From Pseudomonas sp. RIT-PI-S (GTDB lineage: Bacteria; Pseudomonadota; Gammaproteobacteria; Pseudomonadales; Pseudomonadaceae), in NCBI RefSeq assembly GCF_025642975.1, contig NZ_JANZKJ010000014.1, positions 62,001-126,000 on the forward strand: a stretch of DNA of 64,000 nt, read 5' to 3'. Positions 8,488 to 17,772 of this stretch are shown one piece after another (the stretch's first letter is position 1; every line of letters starts with the position of its first letter). A program made the position numbers and the translations under genes. Under the pieces are notes generated by a model. It saw only the letters and a list, made by a program, of their open reading frames with translations, did not search any database and had not been told where the DNA came from.

Positions 8488-8511
8488 TAAATTTTTCGTT
8501 CGCTGCCTCGT
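8488..8511 (+). promoter_or_regulatory. PvdS promoter of pvdE-fpvA
   Basis: TAAAT (8488-8492), 16 bases, CGT (8509-8511) is an exact iron-starvation box, 60 bp upstream of the pvdE ATG. It shows that pvdE starts a new transcript rather than reading through from pvdO. The surrounding gap 8350-8571 otherwise holds only a short GC-rich hairpin just after pvdO. Confidence 0.9.
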
Positions 8512-8571
8512 TTTCAGGGCAACACGCGCGCCGGCCCATGGCGCTTCGTTACAGCCCACCGAGGTATCGCC

Positions 8572-10251
8572 ATGTTCGCCCCACCCGCCAGCGCTCATCG
8601 CGAGTTGCTGAGAATCCTTCAGCCGTTCTGGAAGGTCCTGGCCGGCTCCATCGTGCTAGGTGCCGTCGGCGGTGTCGCCGTCACCGCGCTGCTGACCTCC
8701 ATCAACCGAATTCTCAACGCCGAGGGCGGCGTGGGCGGCGGCATGCTGGCGGCCTTCGCCGGGCTCTGCGCCGTCGCGCTGGCCAGTTCCATCCTGAGCA
8801 ACCTGGGCACCAACTATGTGGGCCAGAAGGTCATCGCCCACCTGCGGCAGAGCCTGGGGGCCAAGGTGCTGTGCGCACCTATCGAGCAACTTGAGCGCTA
8901 CCGCACCCACCGGCTGATTCCGGTGCTGACGCACGACATCGACACCGTCAGCGACTTGGCCTTCGGCCTGCCACAGTTGGTGATCGCTTCCACCGTGACC
9001 CTGGGTTGCCTGGGTTACCTGGCCAGCCTCTCGCTCGGCATGTTCGGCGTCACCGCCGCGGCGGTGGTACTCGGCAGCGCCATCCAGTACCTGGCCCGGG
9101 GGCGCGCCATCGTCGGCTTCGAAGCGGCCCGCGAAGGCGAAGACCGCCTGCAGCAGTACTACCGCAGCCTGGCCGAGGGCGCCAAGGAGCTGCGCATGCA
9201 TCGCCCGCGCCGGCAGCGCCTGTTCCGCGAGCAACTGAGCACCACGGTAGAGCGGATCTGCGGTTTGCAAATCCGCTCGGCCAACGTGTTTCTCACCGCC
9301 AACACGCTAGGGTCGCTGCTGTTCTTCATCGTCATCGCCGTGGCCCTGGCCTTGCAGGGCTGGTGGGCGCATGGCGACCGCGCCGTGCTCAGCGGCTTTG
9401 TGATGACCCTGCTGTTTATGAAAGGCCCGCTGGAAAGCGTGCTCAGCTTGCTGCCGCTAATCAGCCGCAACCGCATCGCCCTGCGCCGCATCGCCGACCT
9501 CAGCGCGCGCTTCTCTACCCCGGAAGCCAACCTGCTCGATCCCGCGCCCGCAGTGGATCGCCCCGCCCCCAGGCAACTGGAGCTGCGCGACGTGCGCTAC
9601 GCCTACCCCGCCGCTGGGGAGGCGCAGCCGTTCGTGCTGGGGCCGCTGAACCTGACGCTCGAGGCTGGGCAGATCTTGTTCATCGTTGGCCCCAACGGGG
9701 GTGGCAAGACCTCGCTGATCAAATTGCTGCTGGGCCTTTACGCCCCTCATGACGGGCAGATCCTGCTCGATGGCCGGCCGGTGACCGCCAACAGCCGCGA
9801 CGATTACCGCCAGCTGTTCACTACCGTGTTCGCGGACTTCTTCCTCTTCGATGACCTGCTGGGCGACAACGTGGATGTGCCGGCCGCGGCGGCGGGCTAC
9901 CTCAAGCGCCTGGAGATCGACCATAAGGTCGAGGTCAAGGATGGCAATTTCAGCACCACCGACCTCTCCACCGGCCAGCGCAAGCGCCTGGCCCTGGTGC
10001 ACGCCTGGCTGGACCAGCGGCCCATCCTGGTGTTCGACGAATGGGCCGCCGACCAGGATCCGGCCTTCCGCCACCTGTTCTACACCGAGCTGCTGCCGGA
10101 CCTGAAGCGCCAGGGCAAGACCCTGATCGTGATCTCCCACGACGACCGCTACTTCCATATCGCCGACCGCCGCGTGCGCATGGAGCACGGGCGGCTGATC
10201 GACGAGCAGGCCGTGGCCAGCAGCCCCGAGGCCGTGCCGAGCCCTACCTGA
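8572..10251 (+). CDS. pvdE: Pyoverdine precursor exporter PvdE (ABC transporter)
   Basis: This 559-residue inner-membrane ABC exporter half-transporter moves the acylated ferribactin precursor from cytoplasm to periplasm. The membrane domain occupies roughly residues 15-310, with several hydrophobic helices. The ATPase domain follows, with Walker A GPNGGGKTS at about residue 373, the signature LSTGQRKRLAL and Walker B ILVFDEWAADQDP. The unusual tail of Walker B (EWAADQDP) is typical of PvdE/SyrD-like cyclic peptide exporters. It has its own PvdS site and is followed 68 bp later by fpvA with no clear terminator between, so co-transcription is likely. Confidence 0.95.
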   Translation: MFAPPASAHRELLRILQPFWKVLAGSIVLGAVGGVAVTALLTSINRILNAEGGVGGGMLAAFAGLCAVALASSILSNLGTNYVGQKVIAHLRQSLGAKVLCAPIEQLERYRTHRLIPVLTHDIDTVSDLAFGLPQLVIASTVTLGCLGYLASLSLGMFGVTAAAVVLGSAIQYLARGRAIVGFEAAREGEDRLQQYYRSLAEGAKELRMHRPRRQRLFREQLSTTVERICGLQIRSANVFLTANTLGSLLFFIVIAVALALQGWWAHGDRAVLSGFVMTLLFMKGPLESVLSLLPLISRNRIALRRIADLSARFSTPEANLLDPAPAVDRPAPRQLELRDVRYAYPAAGEAQPFVLGPLNLTLEAGQILFIVGPNGGGKTSLIKLLLGLYAPHDGQILLDGRPVTANSRDDYRQLFTTVFADFFLFDDLLGDNVDVPAAAAGYLKRLEIDHKVEVKDGNFSTTDLSTGQRKRLALVHAWLDQRPILVFDEWAADQDPAFRHLFYTELLPDLKRQGKTLIVISHDDRYFHIADRRVRMEHGRLIDEQAVASSPEAVPSPT

Positions 10252-10319
10252 GCCGGCTCGACCTCATTCGAACGACCAACACTCACAACCTTAGAACGCA
10301 ACACGTGGAGAAACGATTG

Positions 10320-12734
10320 ATGACAGCGCCCACTATCCGCTGCTCGAAACTGGCCCAAGGCATTCGCCAAGGGCTGCGGCGCAACGGGCTGGCCCGCCCT
10401 GCCCTGGCATTGGCCCTGCTGGGCGCAGGCTTCACCGCGCAGGCCGCGCCCGTGGCGGTGAACATCCCCGCGCAGTCCTTGACGGCAGCGCTCAACGAGT
10501 TCGCCCGCCAGACCGGTGTGCAACTGGTGTACTCGGCAGACAGCCTGTTCGGCTTGCGCTCGCATGCGGTAGCCACCACCGCCGAACCCGCCGACTCGCT
10601 GGGGGTGCTGTTGCAGGGCAGTGGCGTGCGCTACCAGGTCGATAACGGGATGATCACCCTCACCCCCGCGCCCTCCGTGGGCCGCGACGTGGTAGAACTC
10701 GGAGCGGTCACCATTTCCGGCAAGGCGCCCGGCTCCACCACCGAAGGCACCGGTTCCTACACCACCGAATCCTCCAGCAGCTCTACCCGGCTGAACCTGA
10801 CCCCGGCCGAAACCCCGCAAACGGTAACGGTGCTGACCCGACAGCGGTTAGATGATCAGCGGTTGGAGAACGTGACCGATGCGTTGGATGCGACGCCGGG
10901 GATCACCGTGGTGCGCGAAGGCGTAGGTGCAGATACCGATGCCTTCTATTCTCGCGGTTTCGCCATCAACAATTATGAGATCGACGGCGTACCGACCTCG
11001 AGTTCGCTCGCCACTTACCGCCTCAGTACCGCAATGTATGACCGGGTGGAGATCGTGCGCGGCGCCACCGGCCTTATCAGTGGCCTGGGTACCCCCTCGG
11101 CGACCATCAACCTGATTCGCAAGCGCCCGACCAAGGACTTCCAGTTCAGCGCCACCGGCCAAGCCGGTAGCTGGGATCGCTATGGCACCGGCTTCGATGT
11201 GTCGGGGCCGCTCAACGATGCGGGCAACGTACGCGGTCGCCTGGTCGCGGACTACAAGAACCAGCATTCTTGGGTCGATCGTTTCCAGCAGGAAACCGGC
11301 ACACTCTACGGCATCACCGAATTCGACCTGAGCGAAGACACGCTGCTTACCCTCGGTTTCAGCCACTTGACCGACAACGTTGATTCTCCTCTGCGCAACG
11401 GCTTCCCATTGTTTTATAGCAACGGTCAGCGCTTTGACTTCAAGCGCAGCGCAAACAACGCGCCGGATTGGTCTTACTTCGATAACCAGATCGACAACGT
11501 CTTCGCCTCGGTCGAACACCACTTCAGCCATGGCTGGAGCGGCAAGTTGGAGTTCAACCATACCGAATACAAATACGATGGCACTGTCGCGTACCTGAAC
11601 AACACCGGCATTGATCAAGCCACGGGGGCAGGCACTTCTATTTCAGCACCGCACTGGAAAGCCCAACCCCAACAGGACAGTGTTGATGCCTACCTTACAG
11701 GCCCCTTTTCGCTGTTCGGGCGCGAGCACGAGTTGATCGCCGGCGTCACCCTGTCGCAATTCAGTGAACAAAACACTAATCAATACAATGGTTCCAGCTG
11801 GGTTGACACCGGCCCCATTCCGGATATCAACCACTGGGACGGCCACACTGCCGCGCCGGTATTTACTAAAACCGGTGAGAGCGACACGCGTGAATATCAA
11901 TACGCCGCCTACCTGACCTCGCGCTTCCACCTGAACGACGACTTGAGCTTGATCCTAGGCAGCCGCGTGCTCGACTGGAAACGTGGCATCGACACCAGCA
12001 GCCTGGACGGTACCAAGTCGAAGGCGCAAAACCGCGAAAGCGGCGTGTTTATCCCTTATGCGGGCCTGGTCTACGCCTTGGATGACACCTGGTCGATCTA
12101 CACCAGTTACACCAAGATATTCAACCCACAGGGTTACTGGGTACGCGACGCGAACAACCAGCCCTTGGAGCCTGAAGAAGGCACCAGCTACGAAGCGGGT
12201 ATCAAGGGCAGTTTCAACGATGGCCTGCTGACTGGCAGCCTGGCGGTGTTCAAGACCGAGCAGGACAACTACGCGAACCTAGACCCGAACACCTATGTTT
12301 ATACGTCCGAGCAAGGCTTCACCACCAAGGGCCTGGAGTTGGAACTCAACGGTGAACTGGCGACAGGCTGGCAGGTAGCGGCGGGCTATGCGTACGCCTT
12401 GACTGAAGACAGCGATGATCGTCGTCAAGTAACCCAAGTGCCGCGCAACAGCGTGAAGACTTTCACCACTTATCGCTTGCCGGGCCAGTTCGACAAGTTC
12501 ACGGTCGGTGGTGGCTTCGACTGGCAAAGCAAGACCGGCTACAACCTAAGCAACTACAGCCAGGGTAGTTATACGCTGGTCAACCTAATGACGCGTTACG
12601 ACATCAATGACCACTTGTCTGCCACCGTCAACCTCAACAACGTCTTCGACAAGGAATACTTTTCCAGTGCCAGCGCCTATGGCGTCTACGGCGCACCCCG
12701 CAACCTGATGACCACCCTCAAGTACACCTACTGA
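10320..12734 (+). CDS. fpvA: TonB-dependent ferripyoverdine receptor/transducer FpvA
   Basis: This 804-residue outer-membrane receptor has a signal peptide (cut near residue 42, AQAAP), then an STN signalling domain (about 45-117), a plug (about 160-270) and a 22-strand barrel ending in the aromatic tail LKYTY. The STN domain marks it as a transducer receptor that reports ferripyoverdine binding to an anti-sigma factor (FpvR type), which controls PvdS and FpvI. Neither regulator is in the window. ATG at 10320 follows a GTGGAG ribosome-binding site. The barrel-coding part (about 11,000-12,730) uses visibly more AT-ending codons than pvdE, consistent with the known diversification of these receptors. 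Confidence 0.93.
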   Translation: MTAPTIRCSKLAQGIRQGLRRNGLARPALALALLGAGFTAQAAPVAVNIPAQSLTAALNEFARQTGVQLVYSADSLFGLRSHAVATTAEPADSLGVLLQGSGVRYQVDNGMITLTPAPSVGRDVVELGAVTISGKAPGSTTEGTGSYTTESSSSSTRLNLTPAETPQTVTVLTRQRLDDQRLENVTDALDATPGITVVREGVGADTDAFYSRGFAINNYEIDGVPTSSSLATYRLSTAMYDRVEIVRGATGLISGLGTPSATINLIRKRPTKDFQFSATGQAGSWDRYGTGFDVSGPLNDAGNVRGRLVADYKNQHSWVDRFQQETGTLYGITEFDLSEDTLLTLGFSHLTDNVDSPLRNGFPLFYSNGQRFDFKRSANNAPDWSYFDNQIDNVFASVEHHFSHGWSGKLEFNHTEYKYDGTVAYLNNTGIDQATGAGTSISAPHWKAQPQQDSVDAYLTGPFSLFGREHELIAGVTLSQFSEQNTNQYNGSSWVDTGPIPDINHWDGHTAAPVFTKTGESDTREYQYAAYLTSRFHLNDDLSLILGSRVLDWKRGIDTSSLDGTKSKAQNRESGVFIPYAGLVYALDDTWSIYTSYTKIFNPQGYWVRDANNQPLEPEEGTSYEAGIKGSFNDGLLTGSLAVFKTEQDNYANLDPNTYVYTSEQGFTTKGLELELNGELATGWQVAAGYAYALTEDSDDRRQVTQVPRNSVKTFTTYRLPGQFDKFTVGGGFDWQSKTGYNLSNYSQGSYTLVNLMTRYDINDHLSATVNLNNVFDKEYFSSASAYGVYGAPRNLMTTLKYTY

Positions 12735-12742
12735 CCCGCCCC

Positions 12743-12771
12743 GCCCCCACCGGCATTGCACCGGTGGGGGC
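12743..12771. terminator. Shared hairpin terminator between fpvA and hppD
   Basis: The 11-bp perfect stem GCCCCCACCGG (12743-12753) and CCGGTGGGGGC (12761-12771) encloses a 7-base loop. It sits in the 43-bp gap between the convergent stop codons of fpvA and hppD and can serve both. There is a short T-rich tail on the plus side only. Confidence 0.8.
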
Positions 12772-12777
12772 GCCTTC

Positions 12778-13860
12778 TTACTTCGCCTCGGTGCTCAACA
12801 CGCCGCGGCGCACCTGGTCCCGCTCGATGGATTCGAACAGGGCCTTGAAGTTGCCCTCGCCGAAGCCGTCGTCGCCCTTGCGCTGAATGAACTCGAAGAA
12901 CACCGGCCCGAGCAGGGTTTCGGAGAAGATCTGCAGCAGCAAGCGCCGATCACCCGCTTCGCTGGCGCCGTCGAGCAGAATGCCGCGGCTGCGCAGCTCG
13001 CCCGTGGGCTCGCCGTGGTCGGGCAGGCGCTCTTCGAGCATTTCGTAGTAAGTCGCCGGCGGCGCCGTCATGAAGCGCATGCCCAGCCCCTTGAGGGCAT
13101 CCCAGGTCTTGAGCAGGTCGTCGGTGAGGAAGGCCACGTGCTGGATGCCTTCGCCGTTGAACTTGAGCAGGAACTCTTCGATCTGCCCGGCGCCGCGCGA
13201 AGATTCTTCGTTCAACGGGATGCGGATCAGCCCGTCGGGGGCGGTCATCGCCTTGGAAGTCAGGCCGGTGTATTCACCGGTGATGTCGAAGTAACGGATC
13301 TCGCGGAAGTTGAACAGCTTCTCGTAGAACCCTGCCCAGTAGGTCATCCGCCCGCGATACACGTTGTGGGTGAGGTGGTCGATCACCTTGAGCCCGGCAC
13401 CTTGGGGGTGGCGGTCCACGCCTTCGAGGAACACGAAGTCGATGTCGTAGATCGAGCTGCCTTCGCCGTAGCGGTCGATCAGGTACAGCGGCGCGCCGCC
13501 GATGCCCTTGATCGCCGGCAGGCGCAGCTCCATGGGGCCGGTGGGAATGTCGATCGGCTGGGCACCGAGCGCCAGCGCCCGGGCATAGGCTTGCTGGGCG
13601 TTTGCCACGCGGAACGCCATGCCGCAGACCGACGGGCCGTGCTCGGCGGCGAAGTACGAACCTACGCTGTGAGGTTCATTGTTGAGGATCAGGTTGATCT
13701 CGCCCTGGCGGTACAGCTTCACGTTCTTGGAACGGTGATTGGCGACGTGGGTGAAACCCATCATCGCGAACACGGGCTCGAGGGTGTTGGGGGTCGGCGC
13801 GGCAAGTTCGATGAACTCGAAGCCCATCAGGCCCATGGGGTTTTCGAAAATATCAGGCAT
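12778..13860 (-). CDS. hppD: 4-hydroxyphenylpyruvate dioxygenase
   Basis: This 360-residue Fe(II) dioxygenase converts 4-hydroxyphenylpyruvate to homogentisate in tyrosine breakdown. The three iron ligands are visible: His162 ([10 protein letters not shown]), His241 (IQHVAFL) and Glu323 ([18 protein letters not shown]). The length matches pseudomonad enzymes. It appears to be a single-gene unit ending at the shared terminator. The 272-bp gap upstream (13,861-14,132) holds a possible operator at 14020-14046. No homogentisate pathway genes are adjacent. Confidence 0.96.
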   Translation of the reverse strand: MPDIFENPMGLMGFEFIELAAPTPNTLEPVFAMMGFTHVANHRSKNVKLYRQGEINLILNNEPHSVGSYFAAEHGPSVCGMAFRVANAQQAYARALALGAQPIDIPTGPMELRLPAIKGIGGAPLYLIDRYGEGSSIYDIDFVFLEGVDRHPQGAGLKVIDHLTHNVYRGRMTYWAGFYEKLFNFREIRYFDITGEYTGLTSKAMTAPDGLIRIPLNEESSRGAGQIEEFLLKFNGEGIQHVAFLTDDLLKTWDALKGLGMRFMTAPPATYYEMLEERLPDHGEPTGELRSRGILLDGASEAGDRRLLLQIFSETLLGPVFFEFIQRKGDDGFGEGNFKALFESIERDQVRRGVLSTEAK

Positions 13861-14019
13861 GGCAGTGATCTCGTGGCGAATGGAAATAACGACGCTTAGC
13901 GAGGATCGAAGGGGGGCGCGCCAGAGACGCCGCGGGTACTACGGGCGAGGTAAGCGCCGAGCAGGAGCTGAAAGCCGAACGGGTGCATGCGCACGCCTCC
14001 GCCTGGGATTATTGTTGTA

Positions 14020-14046
14020 TGCGTAAATCGATTCTACGCAGCGTAA
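14020..14046. promoter_or_regulatory. Possible operator: repeated GCGTAA with an inverted arm
   Basis: TGCGTA (14020-14025) and TACGCA (14035-14040) form a 6-bp inverted repeat with a 9-base spacer. GCGTAA also recurs in direct orientation at 14021 and 14041, exactly 20 bp or two helical turns apart. The stretch is AT-rich for this genome and lies between the divergent hppD and the small lipoprotein gene, where a regulator would be expected. The regulator is unknown. Confidence 0.4.
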
Positions 14047-14132
14047 TTGAATTTGTCGCTGCCCTTTTCGCCGCAACCATGCGGGCGGCTGCCGGTCAGA
14101 GTAGCGAACCCTTCAACTGGAGCGCACCGCTT

Positions 14133-14282
14133 ATGAAAACCCTGGCCACCGCCGCACTGGCGACCTGTCTTGTAATGCTGGCAGGCTGTTTCGACAGCAG
14201 TGAAAAAAAGACGACACAACAGAACGCCGATAGCGCCCCAGCTTCGGTGCAAATGCAACAAAAAGACGAACAGAAGAAATGA
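14133..14282 (+). CDS. Small lipoprotein
   Basis: This 49-residue protein has a lipobox (VMLAGC, Cys at residue 19), then a short, charged, Gln/Lys-rich tail (KKTTQQNADSAP and similar). After lipidation the mature part would be only about 31 residues. The function is unrecognised. The frame is open upstream to 13,983, but the ATG at 14133 gives a clean signal sequence and has GGAGCG some 10 bases upstream. It is transcribed away from hppD. The EAL gene starts 127 bp downstream on the same strand. Confidence 0.7.
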   Translation: MKTLATAALATCLVMLAGCFDSSEKKTTQQNADSAPASVQMQQKDEQKK

Positions 14283-14409
14283 TCCGCCAGGCCCTGGGTC
14301 TATGCTGCTGCCTGCCGTCGAGCAATCGACTGCCCCAGTAGCCGTACCTGGCGCAGGGTTGCCGTGACGCTAGCCACCATCTAGCCAACCCCGCGCCCAG
14401 GAGCCTGGA

Positions 14410-15981
14410 ATGTTGCCACGCACACCGCAAGGAATCACCCAATGGCTGTGGGTGCTATTGGTCGCCTTGCTACCACTGATTCTCGGCCTGCCGTTGCTTG
14501 CCTGGCAGGCTGAACGCAGCCTCCAGGCGCAATCCGCGCGCGAGGTCACCCTGGCTGTGCAACAGGTGACCACCATCCTCGATAACGCCGCCAACGCCGC
14601 CCGCGCATTGGCGCCTTTGGCAGGCGTGGACTGCGCCGATGCAACCCTGCCACTGCGTGAGCAGGTCACTCGCAACCCCTACGTTCGCTCCACCAGCCTG
14701 GTAGCGGCGAACCGCTTGTATTGCAGTTCGCTGTACGGCCCGTTCGACGAGGGCTTCAGCCTCGAGAACTACACCGATGGCCGCTTGCGCCTCTTTGCGG
14801 CGGACGCGGTTACGCCCGGGCGCCCGTTGCTGGTCTATCGAGAAGCCGCTGCGGGCGGTTCTGCACTGGCCACCGTGGACGGCCAGCACCTGGCCAATGC
14901 GCTGGCCGCCGCCGAAGCGGATGCCCATATGCTGTTGCAGGTGGGCCCGGCCTGGATGACCGCGCAAGGCTTGGTGGACAGCGCGCCGCTCCCCCGCTTC
15001 GCTTCAGGCCAGGCGCAGGCGGCCTCTGGCCGCTACCCGTTCAGCGTCTACGCCGGCTACGACCAGCCAGCGCCCTGGCATCGCTTGCTTGGCGGGTACC
15101 CTACCCTGGCGCTGTTGGCTGCACTTGGCGTGGCCGCTGGCGTGGTTTGTTACCGACAGCAGCGCCGCGCGGGCTCGCCACGGCAAGAGCTCGGGCGGGC
15201 GCTCGATGCAGGCGAGTTCGTGCCGTTCTTCCAAACCGTGGTTGCCAGCACCGACGGCGCCTGCACCGGGGCCGAGGTGTTGATGCGCTGGCGCCACCCG
15301 CGCGATGGCCTGGTGCGCCCGGACCTGTTCATTCCATATGCCGAAGCATGCGGGCTGATCGTGCCGATGACCCGTAGCCTGATGCGTCAGGCCGCGGCGG
15401 CGCTCGCGCCCGTCGCGCACAGCCTCGAAGACGGCTTCCATGTGGGTATCAACGTGGCCGCCGCCCACTGCCGCGACCCATCGCTGGTGGCGGACTGCGA
15501 GGCCTTCCTGGCGATGTTCCCGCCGGGGCGGATTCAACTGGTGCTGGAGCTTACCGAGCGCGAGCTGGTCACCCCGGCGCCGGAGACCCTCGAGCTGTTC
15601 GGCCGCCTGCGGGCCATGGGCGTGCGGATCGCCCTGGACGACTTCGGCACCGGCCACTCGAGCTTGTCTTATTTGCACCAGTTCCGTGTGGATTACCTGA
15701 AGATCGACCAGAGCTTCGTGGCCATGATCGGCAGCCAGGCCCTGAGCCGGCATATTCTGGACAGCATTATCGAGCTGTGCGCCAAGCTCGAGCTGGGGGT
15801 GGTCGCCGAAGGTGTGGAAACCGAGGAGCAGCAGCGCTACCTCGCCGGCCACGGCGTGGGGTACCTGCAGGGTTATCTGTTCGCCCGGCCTATGCCGGCG
15901 GATGTTTTCCTTAGCCATGTGCGGGCATGCCGCCTGCACCGCGTGCCGGTGCCGCTGGTGTCGGCCGCCGAGCTGGGGTAA
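14410..15981 (+). CDS. Cyclic-di-GMP phosphodiesterase with CSS periplasmic sensor domain
   Basis: This 523-residue membrane protein has two membrane segments (about 11-33 and 229-248) that flank a periplasmic CSS domain, with the family motif Cys-Ser-Ser at residues 105-107. Proteins of this class sense redox state through a periplasmic disulfide. The C-terminal EAL domain (about 258-510) starts with AEVLMRW (EVL in place of EAL) and keeps the conserved INVAA, LELTERE, DDFGTGHSSL, LKIDQSF and EGVETEEQ motifs, so it is probably active and hydrolyses c-di-GMP. No GGDEF domain is present. It is a stand-alone gene. Confidence 0.92.
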   Translation: MLPRTPQGITQWLWVLLVALLPLILGLPLLAWQAERSLQAQSAREVTLAVQQVTTILDNAANAARALAPLAGVDCADATLPLREQVTRNPYVRSTSLVAANRLYCSSLYGPFDEGFSLENYTDGRLRLFAADAVTPGRPLLVYREAAAGGSALATVDGQHLANALAAAEADAHMLLQVGPAWMTAQGLVDSAPLPRFASGQAQAASGRYPFSVYAGYDQPAPWHRLLGGYPTLALLAALGVAAGVVCYRQQRRAGSPRQELGRALDAGEFVPFFQTVVASTDGACTGAEVLMRWRHPRDGLVRPDLFIPYAEACGLIVPMTRSLMRQAAAALAPVAHSLEDGFHVGINVAAAHCRDPSLVADCEAFLAMFPPGRIQLVLELTERELVTPAPETLELFGRLRAMGVRIALDDFGTGHSSLSYLHQFRVDYLKIDQSFVAMIGSQALSRHILDSIIELCAKLELGVVAEGVETEEQQRYLAGHGVGYLQGYLFARPMPADVFLSHVRACRLHRVPVPLVSAAELG

Positions 15982-16028
15982 CGTGCCGCCCCCGCCCTGT
16001 TCTGCCGCGTTCCAACAAGAGGTTCTGT

Positions 16029-16910
16029 GTGTCCCGAGGTATCGCTGCATCCGTTCTGGCATCGTCACTGTTTGCCCTGCTTTATTACTACACCTCGCTG
16101 CTGCAACCCTTGAGCGGCGAGGAAGTGTTCGGCTGGCGGATGCTGCTGACCCTGCCCTGCGTGACGCTGTTCCTGCTCCTGACCGGGGACTGGCGGTTGG
16201 CGGCGGGCGTGCTGCGGCGGATCGCGCAAAAACCGGTGCGCCTGGCCGGCTCCATGGCCACGGCGAGCCTGATGGGGGTGCAGCTGTGGTTGTTCCTCTG
16301 GGCGCCGCTGCATGGGCGCAGCCTGGAAGTGTCCATGGGCTACTTTCTGCTGCCCTTGGCCATGGTGCTGACCGGCAAGCTGCTGTGGGGCGAATCGCTG
16401 TCCCGGGCGCAAACCCTGGCGGTGATCCTGGCCGCGCTGGGAGTGGGGCACGAACTGCTGCGCCATGGCAGCTTCGCCTGGGAAACCTTGCTGGTCACCC
16501 TTGGCTACCCGCTGTACTTCATCCTGCGCCGGCGCTTGCGCACCGATCACCTCGGCGGGCTATGGACCGACATGGCGCTGATGACCCCGGCGGCACTGTA
16601 TTTCGTGATCACCGGGCCGTTGTCCGCGCAGGACCTGGCCCAGCATCCAGCGCTCTGGGGGCTGATCCCCGGCCTTGGGGTGATCAGCGCGCTGGCGCTG
16701 GTCAGCTATGTGGTCGCCAGCCGGCAGCTGCCGTTCAGTCTGTTCGGGCTGCTCAGCTACGTGGAGCCGGTGCTGCTGGTGGCCGTGTCGCTGCTGCTGG
16801 GTGAAACCATCACCGCCGAGCAGTGGCCGACTTATGCGGCCATCTGGGCGGCGGTGGCGGTGCTGGTGCTGGAGGGCCTGCGGCACCTGCTCAGGCGCGG
16901 GTGGCGCTGA
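16029..16910 (+). CDS. rarD: RarD-type EamA-family membrane transporter
   Basis: This 293-residue protein has about ten predicted membrane helices and belongs to the drug/metabolite transporter superfamily, RarD branch (annotated elsewhere as chloramphenicol-sensitivity protein). Supporting features are the opening helix with LLYYYTSLLQPLSGEEVFGWR and the second-repeat segment FGLLSYVEPVLL. Its true substrate is unknown. The start was set at GTG 16029 because AAGAGG lies 9 bp upstream and the upstream in-frame stretch overlaps the preceding gene and is not protein-like. Confidence 0.85.
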   Translation: MSRGIAASVLASSLFALLYYYTSLLQPLSGEEVFGWRMLLTLPCVTLFLLLTGDWRLAAGVLRRIAQKPVRLAGSMATASLMGVQLWLFLWAPLHGRSLEVSMGYFLLPLAMVLTGKLLWGESLSRAQTLAVILAALGVGHELLRHGSFAWETLLVTLGYPLYFILRRRLRTDHLGGLWTDMALMTPAALYFVITGPLSAQDLAQHPALWGLIPGLGVISALALVSYVVASRQLPFSLFGLLSYVEPVLLVAVSLLLGETITAEQWPTYAAIWAAVAVLVLEGLRHLLRRGWR

Positions 16911-16929
16911 AGTTCTTACCGTCAGGGCC

Positions 16930-17025
16930 TTAACCGGGCTTGCCGCGATCCCACGCAGCCCCGTGTAACGCCTGTCGTCGGCGAGCCGCGCTGCCACGGG
17001 TTGCACCGTGCGAACCACCACGGAA
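16930..17025. repeat. Single diverged copy of the 46-kb palindromic repeat
   Basis: This stretch aligns with the repeat units at 46300-46905. It shares the order GGGCTTGCC, CGCGAT, CCACGCAGC, CGTGTAACGCC, GTCGTCGGCGAGCCG, GCTGC and the tail GGTTGCACCGTGCG. It lies in the 214-bp gap between rarD and pqiA. The remaining part of that gap, 17026-17124, holds the probable pqi promoter region with no clear motif. Confidence 0.55.
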
Positions 17026-17124
17026 CCTGAAGCGCGCCGGGATATTTTCCGCGGCGCCGCTTTCCAAGCACTAACCACGGCCCGCGATGGACAGGGCGCA
17101 GCAGTTTGACGAGAATGCACCCCC

Positions 17125-17772
17125 ATGTCATCGACCCGCCGCGCGCCACCTTCCAGCACCATGACCGACGCCCCCCACTGGCTGATCTGCGAACACTGCG
17201 ACACCTTGTATCGCCCAGTGGCGTTGCATCGTGGCCAGGCTTCGACCTGCGACCGTTGTGGCGCGGTGCTCGAACGCGCCCGGCGTTTATCGGTGCAGCA
17301 GCACTTCGCCCTGGCGCTGACCGCGGCCATCCTGTTTGTCTTCGCCAACGCGTTTCCGGTCATCGGCATCAGCCTCGAGGGGCTGAGCAATGCGGCGACC
17401 TTGCTGCAGTCGGTGCAGGCACTGAACCATGGCCGGATCACGCCCATGGCCGCGGTCACCGGGCTGACCATCATCCTGGCGCCGCTGCTGCAGGTCGCGT
17501 TGCTGTGCTGGGTGCTGGGCTTCGCCTGTTGGGGCCGAGTGGCCCCGGCCTTCCGCCTGTGCATGCGAACGCTCGAGCATCTGCGCCCCTGGAGCATGCT
17601 CGAGGTCTGCCTGTTGGGCATCCTGGTGGCGATCATCAAGCTTGGCGGCATGCTCGACGTTCACCCTGGCGTGGGCCTGTGGGCACTGGCAATGCTGACC
17701 GTGCTGCTGATTACCATCAGTGGCCGGGACGTGCGCTACCTGTGGGCCGACTTCGCCGGGCGGTTGCGGTGA
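17125..17772 (+). CDS. pqiA: PqiA-type membrane protein (first half)
   Basis: This 215-residue inner-membrane protein of the PqiA/LetA family starts with a zinc-ribbon-like CEHCDTL and CDRCGAVL pair, then has about four membrane helices. E. coli PqiA carries two such halves in one chain; here they are two genes. With the next three genes it should form the inner-membrane part of a lipid-transport machine spanning the envelope. The stop overlaps the next start (GTGA), giving translational coupling. An ATG 36 bp downstream (17161) is an alternative start that would also keep the first cysteine pair. Confidence 0.9.
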   Translation: MSSTRRAPPSSTMTDAPHWLICEHCDTLYRPVALHRGQASTCDRCGAVLERARRLSVQQHFALALTAAILFVFANAFPVIGISLEGLSNAATLLQSVQALNHGRITPMAAVTGLTIILAPLLQVALLCWVLGFACWGRVAPAFRLCMRTLEHLRPWSMLEVCLLGILVAIIKLGGMLDVHPGVGLWALAMLTVLLITISGRDVRYLWADFAGRLR

